This document shows, one piece after another, positions 29,160 to 37,761 of a stretch of DNA of 64,000 nt; positions within the stretch are counted from its first letter, which is position 1; each line of letters opens with the position of its first letter. Both the position numbers and the translations under genes were made by a program. The notes below the pieces were generated by a model. The model was not told the origin of the DNA, did no database searches, and saw only the letters and a list, made by a program, of their open reading frames with translations. Origin of the DNA: Stutzerimonas frequens (GTDB lineage Bacteria > Pseudomonadota > Gammaproteobacteria > Pseudomonadales > Pseudomonadaceae); NCBI RefSeq assembly GCF_024448335.1, contig NZ_JAMOHM010000013.1, positions 1-64,000 of the forward strand, in the 5' to 3' direction.

Positions 29160-29524
29160 AATAAAAAGGGGAGCCGCTAGGCTCCCCTTCAGGTCGTGTT
29201 GCTTTGTTCTTCTTCTGCTGACGGGCTTGTTGTTTTTGTTGGCAGCCCGGTCGGACATTGTCCGAGTAGCAGTCCCATTCGGGACACAAAGAACAAACGG
29301 ATTATTTTGGTCGCTGATGTTGCCACTACCCTCGCGGGCTCAACCGGTTCTGGAGCTGCCTCAAGGCAGTTTTGTTGTTCTCGGTCCGGTCGACAGGAAA
29401 CCTGTCGGGCAATTCCTCTCCAAAAGAATCAGTTTGCTACGTCTCCCACCTGCTTGTTTTTATTGTGTCGGAGTCGCTACGTGTTGTTCTTGTTATGGGG
29501 TGTGCTTTCTTGTTTTTGTTGTGC
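29160..29524 (-). ncRNA. crcY: CrcZ/CrcY-family small RNA, Hfq/Crc decoy (candidate)
   Basis: Read on the minus strand, this stretch of about 365 bases has little coding sense but several AANAANAA clusters: complements at 29204-29214, 29227-29240, 29372-29379, 29454-29464, 29484-29494 and 29507-29520, including exact AACAACAA twice. It starts about 12 bases after a near-perfect sigma-54 promoter and ends in a GC hairpin followed by U5. CrcZ (about 407 nt) and CrcY (about 368 nt) have this design: they titrate Hfq/Crc to relieve catabolite repression, and CbrAB and RpoN drive them. The length and the absence of cbrB next door favour CrcY; the exact name is inferred. Confidence 0.82.
29161..29189 (-). 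terminator. Intrinsic terminator of the small RNA
   Basis: A perfect 10-bp stem, AAGGGGAGCC (29166-29175) with GGCTCCCCTT (29180-29189), has a GCTA loop and, on the minus strand, five U residues directly after it. It is oriented for transcription on the minus strand, where no protein gene ends. The stem therefore marks the 3' end of the small RNA. Confidence 0.85.
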
Positions 29525-29533
29525 CCATAGGAA

Positions 29534-29549
29534 AGCATTCCCCGTGCCA
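29534..29549 (-). promoter_or_regulatory. Sigma-54 (RpoN) promoter of the small RNA
   Basis: On the minus strand the sequence is TGGCACGGGGAATGCT. The GG at -24 and the GC at -12 are separated by exactly 10 bases, and it deviates from the consensus TGGCACG-N4-TTGC at one base only. The predicted transcript start is close to 29524. Confidence 0.85.
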
Positions 29550-29624
29550 GTTTTACGATATGCTTATTTTTCAATAGGTTAGCTGAAATTAGCCAATCGT
29601 AGCAGGATGCCGAAACGCCCTTTC

Positions 29625-29695
29625 GTTACCGCCCGCCTCAGCGAACCGTTACACCGTACGGAAGGAGTAACACCTTTGGATGGGTTTCCAGTAAC
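29625..29695 (-). promoter_or_regulatory. Candidate enhancer for an NtrC-type activator (CbrB?)
   Basis: Two GTTAC (29625-29629, 29648-29652) and two GTAAC (29667-29671, 29691-29695) half-sites are arranged as an inverted array, the inner pair being GTTAC-N14-GTAAC. They lie about 75-150 bases upstream of the sigma-54 promoter, the usual place for an enhancer. CbrB is the expected activator of Crc-type RNAs; the assignment is inferred. Confidence 0.55.
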
Positions 29696-29810
29696 AGCTG
29701 CGGCAGCTTCGAACGCGCAATGCAGGACACCCCGACAGTAGTCACCGTCAGGGTGTCGATCGCTCGATTGGCATAGGTAGGTTCTTCGGCTGGTTAGCGC
29801 CTGGGTCGTA

Positions 29811-30029
29811 TCAGGCGTCTGCTGTCAGAACAGCAGTTTCCTTGGATCTGGCCAGATAATCGCAGAGTGCGATGGCCAGCAGTGGAGCGACACCAATGTT
29901 GAAGGCCGCGTGCCAGGTTTCCACCAGTCCCACGAAAAGCATCCCCACGACAACGATCGCGGCGAGACAGTGAGCAAGGAAACGGCACAATTCAAGTGCA
30001 ACTACTTGTTGTTCGGCATTGTTATTCAT
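29811..30029 (-). CDS. Small two-helix membrane protein, unknown function
   Basis: This is a 72-residue protein with two hydrophobic stretches (about 18-36 and 43-60) and no recognised domain. GGGGAG lies eight bases before ATG 30029, which argues that it is translated. A-rich motifs flank the start: AACAAAAA next to the ribosome site (complement 30045-30052) and AACAACAA in codons 6-8 (complement 30006-30013). It is upstream of the small RNA on the same strand, separated by the enhancer-like repeats. It may be a Crc-regulated small protein. Confidence 0.65.
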   Translation of the reverse strand: MNNNAEQQVVALELCRFLAHCLAAIVVVGMLFVGLVETWHAAFNIGVAPLLAIALCDYLARSKETAVLTADA

Positions 30030-30374
30030 ACGTTTGACTCCCCGTTTTTGTTGTAATAAGCAGCCTCGGTTTTGATAGTAGTCCGCTGACCCAGCCGTGC
30101 AACTTCAACCGACGTGCGGCACGTCTACAACGCCTGTTCCAGCGCCCAGTCGAGACCTTGGTCGTATCCAGTTCATTACTTCTTACTGTGCACCGACATC
30201 AACGTTATATATGTGGGAATCGTTTTCTTGACTAACTGTCCAATAAACGCCGATCTCGCATTGATCATCAGACGAAACGCGGACTGGAGAAAAAGAACTT
30301 GTCCTTTTGGTCGCCTACACGATGCAGCTGCTTGGCGCTTAGCCATCGGTAGTGATTCGCCGCTGGCCATCCGG
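30030..30374. other. Intergenic region, no gene seen
   Basis: About 345 bases lie between the small membrane protein start and the racemase stop. The part next to 30030 must hold the small gene's promoter. A weak minus-strand hairpin near 30290-30311 (AAAAGGA/TTCTTTT) might end the racemase operon. Open frames here are short and lack ribosome sites. Confidence 0.4.
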
Positions 30375-31457
30375 TCAATCCCACCCTGCTTCCGGCTCGC
30401 ATCTGAGCGTCCGCCGCCCCTTGCCTGGCGTTCGTGAAAACCGCGGCGCCGGCGCCGCCTGCACCATCCCATCGAGCTCCTGATAGACCCCGCGCTGGCG
30501 CAGATGGGGATGCTGCGGCGCATCGGCCAGTTCCAGCACGGGCGTGAAACAGGCGTCGCTGCCCTCCAGCAAGGCACACCACTCGGCTTGAGTGCGGGTC
30601 GCGAACAGCCGCTCCAGCAACTCGCCCTGCGCAGGCCACTCGGCCGGATCTGCGCAGCCCGCCCACAGCGCTTCTGGTGCGTCCATGCGCTCCAGCAGCT
30701 CGCGCCAGAACTGCGGTTCCAGCGGGCCGATGGCGATTTCGCGACCGTCCGCGCAGCGGTAGCAGCGGTAGTTCGGCGCCGCTCCAGCCAGCGGATTGCG
30801 ATCACGCTGCAGGTCGATCCGTCCACTCGGCAGCAAGCCGGCGAAGAACGTCATCAGCGACGACACCCCGTCGACGATGGCCGCATCGATCACTTGCCCC
30901 TGCCCTGAGCGCTCGCGCTCCCACAATGCGGCGAGAATGCCGACGGCGAGGTAGAGCGAGCCACCACCGAAATCACCGACCAGATTCAACGGAGGGATGG
31001 CCGGCCCGCTATCGCCACGGATCGCCGCCAGCGCGCCGGTCAGCGCGATGTAGTTGATATCGTGCCCAGCGGCCTTCGCCAACGGGCCGCTCTGCCCCCA
31101 GCCGGTCATGCGCCCGTAGATCAGCCGCGGATTGCGTTCCAGCAGCTCGTCCGGCCCCAGCCCCAGCCGCTCCATCACCCCGGGGCGGAAGCCTTCGATC
31201 AGCACGTCGGCGTTCATGGCCAGCGCCAGGCTTCGCTCTCGTCCCGCCACGCTGCGGATGTCGAGGGTCAGCGTCTTGCGCCCGCGATCGACCACCGGGT
31301 TCGGCCAGCCATTGCCACCTTCGCGCTCGATACGCAGCACCTCGGCGCCCATGTCGGCCAACAGCATGGCGCAATGTGGACCGGGGCCGATGCCGGTGAA
31401 CTCCAGCACGCGCAGCCCGCACAGCGGTCCGCTACGGGTATCGTCATGTTCGTTCAT
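30375..31457 (-). CDS. Alpha-methylacyl-CoA racemase (CaiB/BaiF family)
   Basis: This is a 360-residue CoA-transferase-family-III protein of the AMACR branch: GPGPHCAMLLADMGAEVLRIE at the N-terminus, AGHDINYIALTG with the probable catalytic His, and LVGDFGGGSLYLAVG with the catalytic Asp. It would interconvert (R)- and (S)-2-methylacyl-CoAs so that the (S)-specific dehydrogenase can act. GAGGAG precedes ATG 31457. It is the last gene of the operon starting at 36393. Confidence 0.9.
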   Translation of the reverse strand: MNEHDDTRSGPLCGLRVLEFTGIGPGPHCAMLLADMGAEVLRIEREGGNGWPNPVVDRGRKTLTLDIRSVAGRERSLALAMNADVLIEGFRPGVMERLGLGPDELLERNPRLIYGRMTGWGQSGPLAKAAGHDINYIALTGALAAIRGDSGPAIPPLNLVGDFGGGSLYLAVGILAALWERERSGQGQVIDAAIVDGVSSLMTFFAGLLPSGRIDLQRDRNPLAGAAPNYRCYRCADGREIAIGPLEPQFWRELLERMDAPEALWAGCADPAEWPAQGELLERLFATRTQAEWCALLEGSDACFTPVLELADAPQHPHLRQRGVYQELDGMVQAAPAPRFSRTPGKGRRTLRCEPEAGWD

Positions 31458-31532
31458 GGGTCGATCTCCTCGATGCACACGCACGCGGACGCGCCCCGCG
31501 CCGAAGCACGGAGCGCGTCGGGCTAACAGGCG

Positions 31533-33167
31533 TTACTGGTTGACGACGCTGGGCTGGTTTTCCACCAGATGATTGCGATAACGCTCGCGCAGGACCTTCT
31601 TGTCGATCTTGCCGGTGGCGGTGAGCGGCACCGCGTCGAAGATCACCGCGTCAGGCATCCACCACTTGACGATGTTCGGCTCCAGGTGGGCGAGGATCTG
31701 CTCCACCGTGATCTCGGCATCGCTGTGCGGCTCGACCACCAATAGCGGCCGCTCCTCCCATTTCGGGTGGAACACCCCTACCACTGCCGCCACCTTCACG
31801 CCCGGGCAGGCCGCGGCCACGTTCTCGATATCGATGGAGCTGACCCATTCGCCACCGGACTTGATCACATCCTTGCTGCGATCGGTGATGCGCATGAAGC
31901 CATCGGCGTCCAGCGTGGCGATGTCCCCGGTGTCGAACCATCCTTCGGCATCCAGCGCGCTTTTCTCGCTGCGGTAGTAACGTTCTACCGTCCATGGGCC
32001 ACGCACCTTGAGGCTGCCGGAGCTGACGCCGTCGCACGGTAGCTCACGTCCTTCCTCGTCGACGATCTTGAGTTCGATACCGAATTGCAGGCGCCCCTGG
32101 CGCGTCCAGATGGTGTCGTTGGTGGCCTGCTGGCCGCGTTCGGCCAGCTTGGGCGTCGGCGTCGCCACCACGCCCAAGGGGCTGGTCTCGGTCATGCCCC
32201 ACAGCTGGCAGACCGCCACGCCGTATTTGGTCTGGAAGGTCTCGGCCATGGCCCGCGGCACGGCGGAACCGCCGATCACCAGCCGCGCGAGGCTGCCCGA
32301 ATCCTCGCCGCTGCGCTCGAGATGCGCGAGGTACATGGTCCAGATGGTCGGCACGCCGCCGGACAGGGTCACGCCCTCGCTCTTGATCAGCTCCTGCAGG
32401 CTGGCGCCGTCCATCTTGTCGCACGGCAGGACGAACTTGCAGCCATTGATCGCCGCGGCAAATGGAATGCCCCAGGCGGTGCCGTGATAGAGCGACGAGC
32501 ACGGCATGATGCAGTCGAAGGCGGACAGGCCGAACGCGCCGGACAACCCGGCGGCCATCGCATGCAGCACGACCGAACGGTGGCTGTAGAGCACGCCCTT
32601 GGGATCGCCGGTGGTACCGGAGGTGTAGCAGAGCACCGCACCAGCGTTCTCGTCGAACTGCGGCCAGGCGAGCGGCTGTTCGACGGCGATCAGCTGCTCG
32701 TAGCCCATCACCCCTTCGAGGCCGGACGAAGGCTGCGCGGCCAGTTCGATGAAATGCCGGATATTGCTCAACCGCGGCCGCAGACGGGCGACGCAGGCGG
32801 CGAAGCTGCTGTCGAACAACAGCACCTGGCTGCCGGCATGGTTGATGGTGTACACGATCTGCTCATCCGACAGCCGCGGATTGGCGGTGTGCAGCACCGC
32901 GCCGATGCCGGGTACGGCGAAGAACAGTTCGTAATGACGATGGGTGTTCCAGGCCAGCGACGACACGCAGTCGCCGGGGCCGATGCCCAGCGCACGCAGC
33001 ATACTTGCCGCCTGCGCGGCGCGGTTCGCAAGGCCGGCGTAGTCGTAGCGCCAGAGGGGTTCATCGACCAGCCGCGAGACGATTTCGCGGTCGCCGTGGG
33101 CACGGGCGGCGTGGGTGAGGATGCCGCTGATCAGTAGGGGGGCGTTCTGCATCAAACCTGGTTGCAT
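31533..33167 (-). CDS. Acyl-CoA synthetase (AMP-binding, AlkK-like)
   Basis: This is a 544-residue ANL-family ligase that activates a carboxylic acid to acyl-CoA with ATP. Motifs: YTSGTTGDPKGVLYSHRS (P-loop), LWGMTETSP (adenine site), GWFDTGDIATLDADG, and the catalytic lysine in LTATGKIDKK near the C-terminus. Length and motifs resemble medium-chain AlkK-type ligases. Its leader has AACAAGAT/AATAAAAA motifs (complement 33184-33194), and TAGAGGTAGG before ATG 33167. The substrate is inferred to be a methyl-branched or medium-chain acid. Confidence 0.88.
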   Translation of the reverse strand: MQPGLMQNAPLLISGILTHAARAHGDREIVSRLVDEPLWRYDYAGLANRAAQAASMLRALGIGPGDCVSSLAWNTHRHYELFFAVPGIGAVLHTANPRLSDEQIVYTINHAGSQVLLFDSSFAACVARLRPRLSNIRHFIELAAQPSSGLEGVMGYEQLIAVEQPLAWPQFDENAGAVLCYTSGTTGDPKGVLYSHRSVVLHAMAAGLSGAFGLSAFDCIMPCSSLYHGTAWGIPFAAAINGCKFVLPCDKMDGASLQELIKSEGVTLSGGVPTIWTMYLAHLERSGEDSGSLARLVIGGSAVPRAMAETFQTKYGVAVCQLWGMTETSPLGVVATPTPKLAERGQQATNDTIWTRQGRLQFGIELKIVDEEGRELPCDGVSSGSLKVRGPWTVERYYRSEKSALDAEGWFDTGDIATLDADGFMRITDRSKDVIKSGGEWVSSIDIENVAAACPGVKVAAVVGVFHPKWEERPLLVVEPHSDAEITVEQILAHLEPNIVKWWMPDAVIFDAVPLTATGKIDKKVLRERYRNHLVENQPSVVNQ

Positions 33168-33183
33168 GTTTCCTACCTCTATC

Positions 33184-33194
33184 TTGTTTTTATT
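33184..33194 (-). promoter_or_regulatory. A-rich AANAANAA motif before the acyl-CoA synthetase
   Basis: On the minus strand AATAAAAACAA overlaps two AANAANAA patterns, about 17 bases upstream of ATG 33167. It is a candidate Hfq/Crc site, by motif and position only. Confidence 0.45.
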
Positions 33195-33279
33195 GTCGAC
33201 GTGCCGGTCGAGGAAACGGCGTTCTACCGGCATGGTTCTTCGTTTGGCCGCCTCAGGCACGCGGGCGGCGCAGCGGTGC

Positions 33280-34419
33280 TCAGTCAGATCCTCCGAGGTT
33301 GCGGGAGATGACCAGGCGCTGGATGTCGCTGGTGCCTTCGTAGATCTGGCAGACCCGTACGTCGCGGTAGATGCGCTCCACCGGGAAGTCGGACAGGTAG
33401 CCGTAGCCACCCAGGGTCTGGATCGCTGCCGAGCAAACCTTTTCCGCCATCTCCGAGGCGAACAGCTTGGCCATCGAGGCCTCCACCAATGCCGGCCGAC
33501 CGGCCTCGCGCAACGCCGCAGCGTGATGGACCATCTGCCGCGCCACGGCGATCTGCGTCGCCATGTCGGCCAGGCGGAAGGCCACCGCCTGGTGCTCGAC
33601 GATCGGCTTGCCGAAGGTTTCGCGCTCCCTGGCGTAATCGCGCGCCGCTTCGAAGGCAGCGCGGGCCATGCCCACCGCCTGGGCGGCGATGCCGATGCGG
33701 CCGCCCTCCAGGTTGGCCAGGGCGATGCGGTAGCCCTCACCCTCCTCGCCCAGCCGGTTGGCCACCGGCACGCGCAGATCCTCGAAGGCGATCTGGCAGG
33801 TATCCGAGGCGTGCTGGCCGAGCTTGTCCTCGACCCGTACCACCTGATAACCCGGGCTGTCGGTCGGCACGATAAAGGCACTGATACCGCGCTTGCCGGC
33901 GTCCGGATCGGTGACGGCGAAAACGATCACCGTGCCGGCATGCTTGCCCGACGTGATGAACTGCTTGGCACCATTGAGCACGTAGTCATCGCCGTCGCGC
34001 CGGGCGCGGGTGCGCAGGCTGCTGGCATCGGAGCCGGCCTGAGGTTCGGTGAGGGCGAAGGCGCCGATCTGCTCGCCGCGTGCCAGCGGGCCGAGGAAAT
34101 CGCGCTTCTGCTGGTCGTTGCCGAAACGCAGGATGGGCACGCAGCCCACCGAGTTGTGCACGCTCATGATGGTCGAGCAGGCGCCGTCACCGGCGGCAAT
34201 CTCTTCCAATGCCATGGCATAGGCCAGGTAGCCCGTGTCGCTGCCGCCCCACTGCTCCGGCACCAGCATGCCGAAGAAGCCGAGCGCAGCCATCTCGCCG
34301 ATTGCCTCGGCGGGATAGCGATGCTCGCGGCTCCACTGTTCGGCGAACGGCTTCAGCCGTTCCTGAGCGAACTGGCGAGCCATCTCGGCGATCGCGTTTT
34401 GATCTTCATTGGGCAGCAT
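33280..34419 (-). CDS. Acyl-CoA dehydrogenase, branched-chain type
   Basis: This is a 379-residue flavoprotein close in pattern to the dehydrogenase at 27792: [49 protein letters not shown], with the catalytic Glu in IYEGTS. By operon context it oxidises 2-methylbutyryl-CoA or another methyl-branched acyl-CoA. GAGGAGGCGCCC precedes ATG 34419. It starts 10 bases after the thiolase stop, so it is in the same transcript. Confidence 0.9.
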   Translation of the reverse strand: MLPNEDQNAIAEMARQFAQERLKPFAEQWSREHRYPAEAIGEMAALGFFGMLVPEQWGGSDTGYLAYAMALEEIAAGDGACSTIMSVHNSVGCVPILRFGNDQQKRDFLGPLARGEQIGAFALTEPQAGSDASSLRTRARRDGDDYVLNGAKQFITSGKHAGTVIVFAVTDPDAGKRGISAFIVPTDSPGYQVVRVEDKLGQHASDTCQIAFEDLRVPVANRLGEEGEGYRIALANLEGGRIGIAAQAVGMARAAFEAARDYARERETFGKPIVEHQAVAFRLADMATQIAVARQMVHHAAALREAGRPALVEASMAKLFASEMAEKVCSAAIQTLGGYGYLSDFPVERIYRDVRVCQIYEGTSDIQRLVISRNLGGSD

Positions 34420-34429
34420 GGGCGCCTCC

Positions 34430-35614
34430 TCAGATCCGTTCGACGGCCATGGCCGTGGCTTCGCCGCCGCCGATGCAGATCGCCGCCACGCCGCGGCGCA
34501 GGCCACGGGCGCGCAAAGCCGAAAGCAGCGTCACCAGGATTCGCGCGCCCGAAGCTCCGATGGGATGCCCAAGTGCACAGGCGCCACCGTTGACGTTGAC
34601 CTTTGCGTGGTCCAGGCCCAGCTCGCGCATGCTGGCCATGGCGACCACGGCGAAGGCCTCGTTGATCTCGAACAGATCGACCTCATCGATGGCCCAACCG
34701 GTGCGCTCCATCAGCTTGCGGATCGCCCCGATCGGCGCGGTGGTGAACAGATTCGGCGCATCGGCGTATGCCGCGTGACCGTGGATCACCGCCTGCGGCT
34801 GCAGGCCCCAGCGCTCGGCCTCCGAGCGGCGCATCAGCAGCAGCGCAGCGGCGCCGTCGGAAATCGAGCTGGAGTTGGCCGCGGTCACCGTGCCGCCCTC
34901 GCGGAACGCCGGTTTCAGGCTGGGAATCTTCTCCGGCATCGCCTTGGGCGGCTGCTCGTCTTCGCGAATCTGCCGCTGCTGTTTGCCTTGGGTGACCTCC
35001 AGCGTGACGATCTCCTCGGCGAAACGCCCCTCGTTGATCGCCACCTGAGCGCGGCGCAGGGACTCCAGCGCGTAGGCGTCCTGGGCTTCACGGCTGAAGC
35101 CGAACGTGTCGGCGCATTCTTCGGCGAAAGTGCCCATCAGCCGGCCCTTGTCGAACGAGTCTTCCAGACCGTCGAGGAACATGTGGTCGAGCACCCGCCC
35201 ATGCCCCATGCGGTAGCCCCCGCGGGCGCGGTCGAGCAGGTACGGTGCGTTGCTCATGCTTTCCATGCCGCCAGCAACAACGATATCGGCGCTGCCGGCG
35301 AGCAGCTGATCGTGGGCCATGATCACAGTCTGCATGCCCGAGCCGCACATCTTGTTCACGGTGGTACAAGTCGTGGCGCGGGTTAGCCCGGCGCTCAACG
35401 CCGCCTGGCGCGCCGGTGCCTGCCCCTGGCCGGCAGGTAGCACACAGCCCATCAGCACGTCCTGCACGTTCTCGGCCGGCAGCCCGCTGCGCTCCACGGT
35501 GGCGCGGATGGCGGCAGCGCCGAGTTGCCAGGCGGTCATGCCCTGCAGGTCGCCCTGAAAGCCGCCCATGGGCGTGCGTGCGCTGCTGACGATTACGATC
35601 GGATCATCTTTCAT
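34430..35614 (-). CDS. Acetyl-CoA acyltransferase (thiolase)
   Basis: This is a 394-residue degradative thiolase. Catalytic residues are all present: nucleophilic Cys in NKMCGSGMQ near residue 90, His in [10 protein letters not shown] near 350, and the second Cys in CIGGGEATA at the end. It would cleave 2-methylacetoacetyl-CoA to acetyl-CoA and propionyl-CoA. The start at 35614 has AGGA seven bases upstream; a Met five codons earlier overlaps the ribosome site and the preceding gene's end. Confidence 0.94.
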   Translation of the reverse strand: MKDDPIVIVSSARTPMGGFQGDLQGMTAWQLGAAAIRATVERSGLPAENVQDVLMGCVLPAGQGQAPARQAALSAGLTRATTCTTVNKMCGSGMQTVIMAHDQLLAGSADIVVAGGMESMSNAPYLLDRARGGYRMGHGRVLDHMFLDGLEDSFDKGRLMGTFAEECADTFGFSREAQDAYALESLRRAQVAINEGRFAEEIVTLEVTQGKQQRQIREDEQPPKAMPEKIPSLKPAFREGGTVTAANSSSISDGAAALLLMRRSEAERWGLQPQAVIHGHAAYADAPNLFTTAPIGAIRKLMERTGWAIDEVDLFEINEAFAVVAMASMRELGLDHAKVNVNGGACALGHPIGASGARILVTLLSALRARGLRRGVAAICIGGGEATAMAVERI

Positions 35615-35625
35615 CTCTGCTTCCT

Positions 35626-36393
35626 TCATTTGGCGGCCATGCGCAAGGCACCGTCGAGGCGGATCACCTCGCCGTTGAGCATGCTGTTCTCGAAGATGTG
35701 CCGCACCAGCGCGGCGTATTCGGCCGGGTACCCCAGACGTGGCGGGAATGGCACGTCGGCAGCCAGCGAGTCGCGGATTTCCTGGGTCATGCCGGCCATC
35801 ATCGGCGTCTCGAATACGCCGGGGGCGATGGTCATTACCCGGATGCCGAAGCGCGCCAGCTCGCGGGCGGCCGGCAATGTCAGGCTGACCACGCCGCCCT
35901 TGGACGCGGCATAGGCGGTCTGGCCGATCTGCCCGTCGAAGGCGGCGATCGAGGCCGTATTGATGATCGCGCCGCGCTCGCCGCCTTCGTCCGGCGCGTT
36001 CTCGGCCATGGCCTCGGCGGCCAGGCGCAGCATGTTGAAGCTGCCGATCAGGTTGATGCCGACGATGCGGCTGAAGCTGTCCAGACTGTGCGGCCCGTTG
36101 CGGCCGAGGACCTTTTCGCCGCCGGCGACGCCGGCGCAGTTGACCAATCCGTGCAGCGCACCGAAGCGTTCGCGAGCAGCGCTGACGGCATGGCGGGCGG
36201 CCGTCTCGTCGCGGATGTCGGCGACCACACTGAACGCGTTCGCGCCCAGTGCGTCGGCAGTGGCCTGTGCGGCCGCTTCGTCGAGATCGACCAGAACCAC
36301 CTTGCCGCCCGCCTCGACCAGCGCCTGGGCCGCTGCGGCGCCGAGGCCGGACGCGCCGCCGGTGATAAGGAATACGTTGTCCTGAATCCGCAT
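35626..36393 (-). CDS. Type II 3-hydroxyacyl-CoA dehydrogenase (SDR, HSD10-like)
   Basis: This is a 255-residue short-chain dehydrogenase: NAD-binding [15 protein letters not shown], acidic residue in VVLVDLDE, and the catalytic YxxxK in YAASKGG with Ser in [10 protein letters not shown]. The sequence pattern is that of HSD10/2-methyl-3-hydroxybutyryl-CoA dehydrogenases. It heads the operon; GGGAG precedes ATG 36393 and an AACAACAA motif lies further up. Confidence 0.92.
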   Translation of the reverse strand: MRIQDNVFLITGGASGLGAAAAQALVEAGGKVVLVDLDEAAAQATADALGANAFSVVADIRDETAARHAVSAARERFGALHGLVNCAGVAGGEKVLGRNGPHSLDSFSRIVGINLIGSFNMLRLAAEAMAENAPDEGGERGAIINTASIAAFDGQIGQTAYAASKGGVVSLTLPAARELARFGIRVMTIAPGVFETPMMAGMTQEIRDSLAADVPFPPRLGYPAEYAALVRHIFENSMLNGEVIRLDGALRMAAK

Positions 36394-36408
36394 GGCGTTC
36401 TCCCGTGC

Positions 36409-36416
36409 TTGTTGTT
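36409..36416 (-). promoter_or_regulatory. AACAACAA motif before the SDR operon
   Basis: The minus strand shows AACAACAA about 16 bases upstream of ATG 36393, beside the ribosome site GGGAG. It is a candidate Hfq/Crc target at the head of the isoleucine-type operon. Confidence 0.55.
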
Positions 36417-36554
36417 ATGGGGTTCGAAGCCGGGATCATCTTTGGACAGCGACGGGCGGGCGGCAATGGTCGATCTATTCAACCTGCCTGACCGTTTTGG
36501 CCAATGGCAAAAAGCGATCACATCGCTGCCCCAGGGGACTGTGAGCAGAAGAGC

Positions 36555-36628
36555 TGGTGGGCTGAAGCCCACCCTACAAGTGCGGGGCGCGGCGCTCGGG
36601 GCTTGCAGGGTGGGCTTCAGCCACCAAA
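36555..36628. repeat. REP-like inverted pair (BIME-like), copy 2
   Basis: TGGTGGGCTGAAG followed by CCCACCCTAC (36555-36577) faces a complementary unit at 36606-36628. The second unit lacks one C. The pair has the same unit and spacing class as the element at 29013-29110. Confidence 0.75.
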
Positions 36629-36635
36629 CGCATGG

Positions 36636-37694
36636 TCAGCCGCGAGCCGGCGCGAGAATCAGATTGCGGTAGTGCCCGGGGTTGATCCCGGTCCACTTGC
36701 GGAAGGCCTTGTAGAACGAGCTGACATCGGCAAACCCCAGTCGCTCGGCAATCTCGCCATAGCTGACGCTGGCGTCGGCCAGCCACTCGGTGGCCATTTC
36801 CTGACGCAGGCCGTCCTTGATGGCCTGGTAAGGCTGCCCCGCTTCTGCCAGACGGCGCCGCAGCGTCGAGGCCGACATGCACAGTGCCTGCGCCAGTGTC
36901 TCGCTGTCCGGCCAGCGCTCGGCGGGGAGGCTTCGCAGGTGCTGCTTGATGCGACTGGCCAGGCTGGAATGGTCCCGGTAGCGCACCAGAATGTTGGCCG
37001 GCGCCTCGGCAAGGAAACTGCGCAGTTCCGCCTCGCTGCGACGGATCGGCAGATCGAGCACCTCGGCAGCGAAGATGATGCGCGTCGAGGGACGCGCGAA
37101 GCGCAGGTTGTCGGAGAACATGACCCGATAGTCGTCGGTGTACTCCGGCTCGGCGCAGCGCAACTCCACCGCCAGCAAGGGAATGCGCCGTCCCACCAGC
37201 CAACAGGCCAGCCCGTGCAGCAGCATCCAGTAGGTGAAGTAGCAGAACGCCCGGGCCGGCTCGGCGTTGCGCTCGCGCAACACCACTTCGGCAAGACTCT
37301 GGCTACGGATCAGCTTGCCGCGCAGGTTTTCCAGACCCAGGCCGAGAAATTCCAGCGCATGCACCAGAGCCTTCTCCAGCGTCGGCTGCTGCATGCAACT
37401 GCGGCTGAGAAAGACGAAGCTGCCCGAGCGCAGGCGTCGCGGGTCCATGCCGAAGAACTCGTCATCGAACCGCCGTGCCAGGCGCAGCCAGAGCTGCGAA
37501 TAATCACGCACATCCATGCGCCCATCGGGGTTTCGCAGACAGCCGGGGTCGAGACCGATCTGTTCCAGCAGCTGCTCGGCGGTCAGCCCCGGTTGCAAGA
37601 AGCCGCGCAGTGCCTCGACCACCAGCCGCACGCTGATACTGTCGCGGCTAGCGGTGACCGCCTTGTCAGCCTTCAATTGCACCTCGGTGATCAT
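36636..37694 (-). CDS. AraC-family transcriptional regulator
   Basis: This is a 352-residue regulator with an Arabinose_bd-type N-terminal half (residues 20-210) and a C-terminal helix-turn-helix pair (MSASTLRRRLAEAG, GFADVSSFYKAFRKWTG). It is upstream of, and on the same strand as, the SDR-thiolase operon, with REP-like DNA between. It may activate that operon in response to a branched acyl compound, but position is the only evidence. Confidence 0.87.
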   Translation of the reverse strand: MITEVQLKADKAVTASRDSISVRLVVEALRGFLQPGLTAEQLLEQIGLDPGCLRNPDGRMDVRDYSQLWLRLARRFDDEFFGMDPRRLRSGSFVFLSRSCMQQPTLEKALVHALEFLGLGLENLRGKLIRSQSLAEVVLRERNAEPARAFCYFTYWMLLHGLACWLVGRRIPLLAVELRCAEPEYTDDYRVMFSDNLRFARPSTRIIFAAEVLDLPIRRSEAELRSFLAEAPANILVRYRDHSSLASRIKQHLRSLPAERWPDSETLAQALCMSASTLRRRLAEAGQPYQAIKDGLRQEMATEWLADASVSYGEIAERLGFADVSSFYKAFRKWTGINPGHYRNLILAPARG

Positions 37695-37761
37695 GCGGCT
37701 CGGGTTCCTCCATCGATGCCAGCCATGATCGGCCAGGCCGCCGCGTCTGTCAGCCCTCGCC

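Noticed and set aside
29077..29289. A 70-residue minus-strand open frame inside the small RNA
   Set aside because: Low-complexity Gln/Lys content arises from the repeated A-rich motifs, and it reads through the terminator hairpin.
30289..30311. A weak hairpin as racemase operon terminator
   Set aside because: Stem of only seven pairs, A/T-rich with a GT pair; noted but not called.
30114..30437. A 107-residue plus-strand open frame
   Set aside because: No ribosome site or domain, and it overlaps the racemase end antisense.
36420..36435. A GGTTCGAA element resembling a tRNA T-loop
   Set aside because: No acceptor or anticodon stem could be built around it; no tRNA is present.
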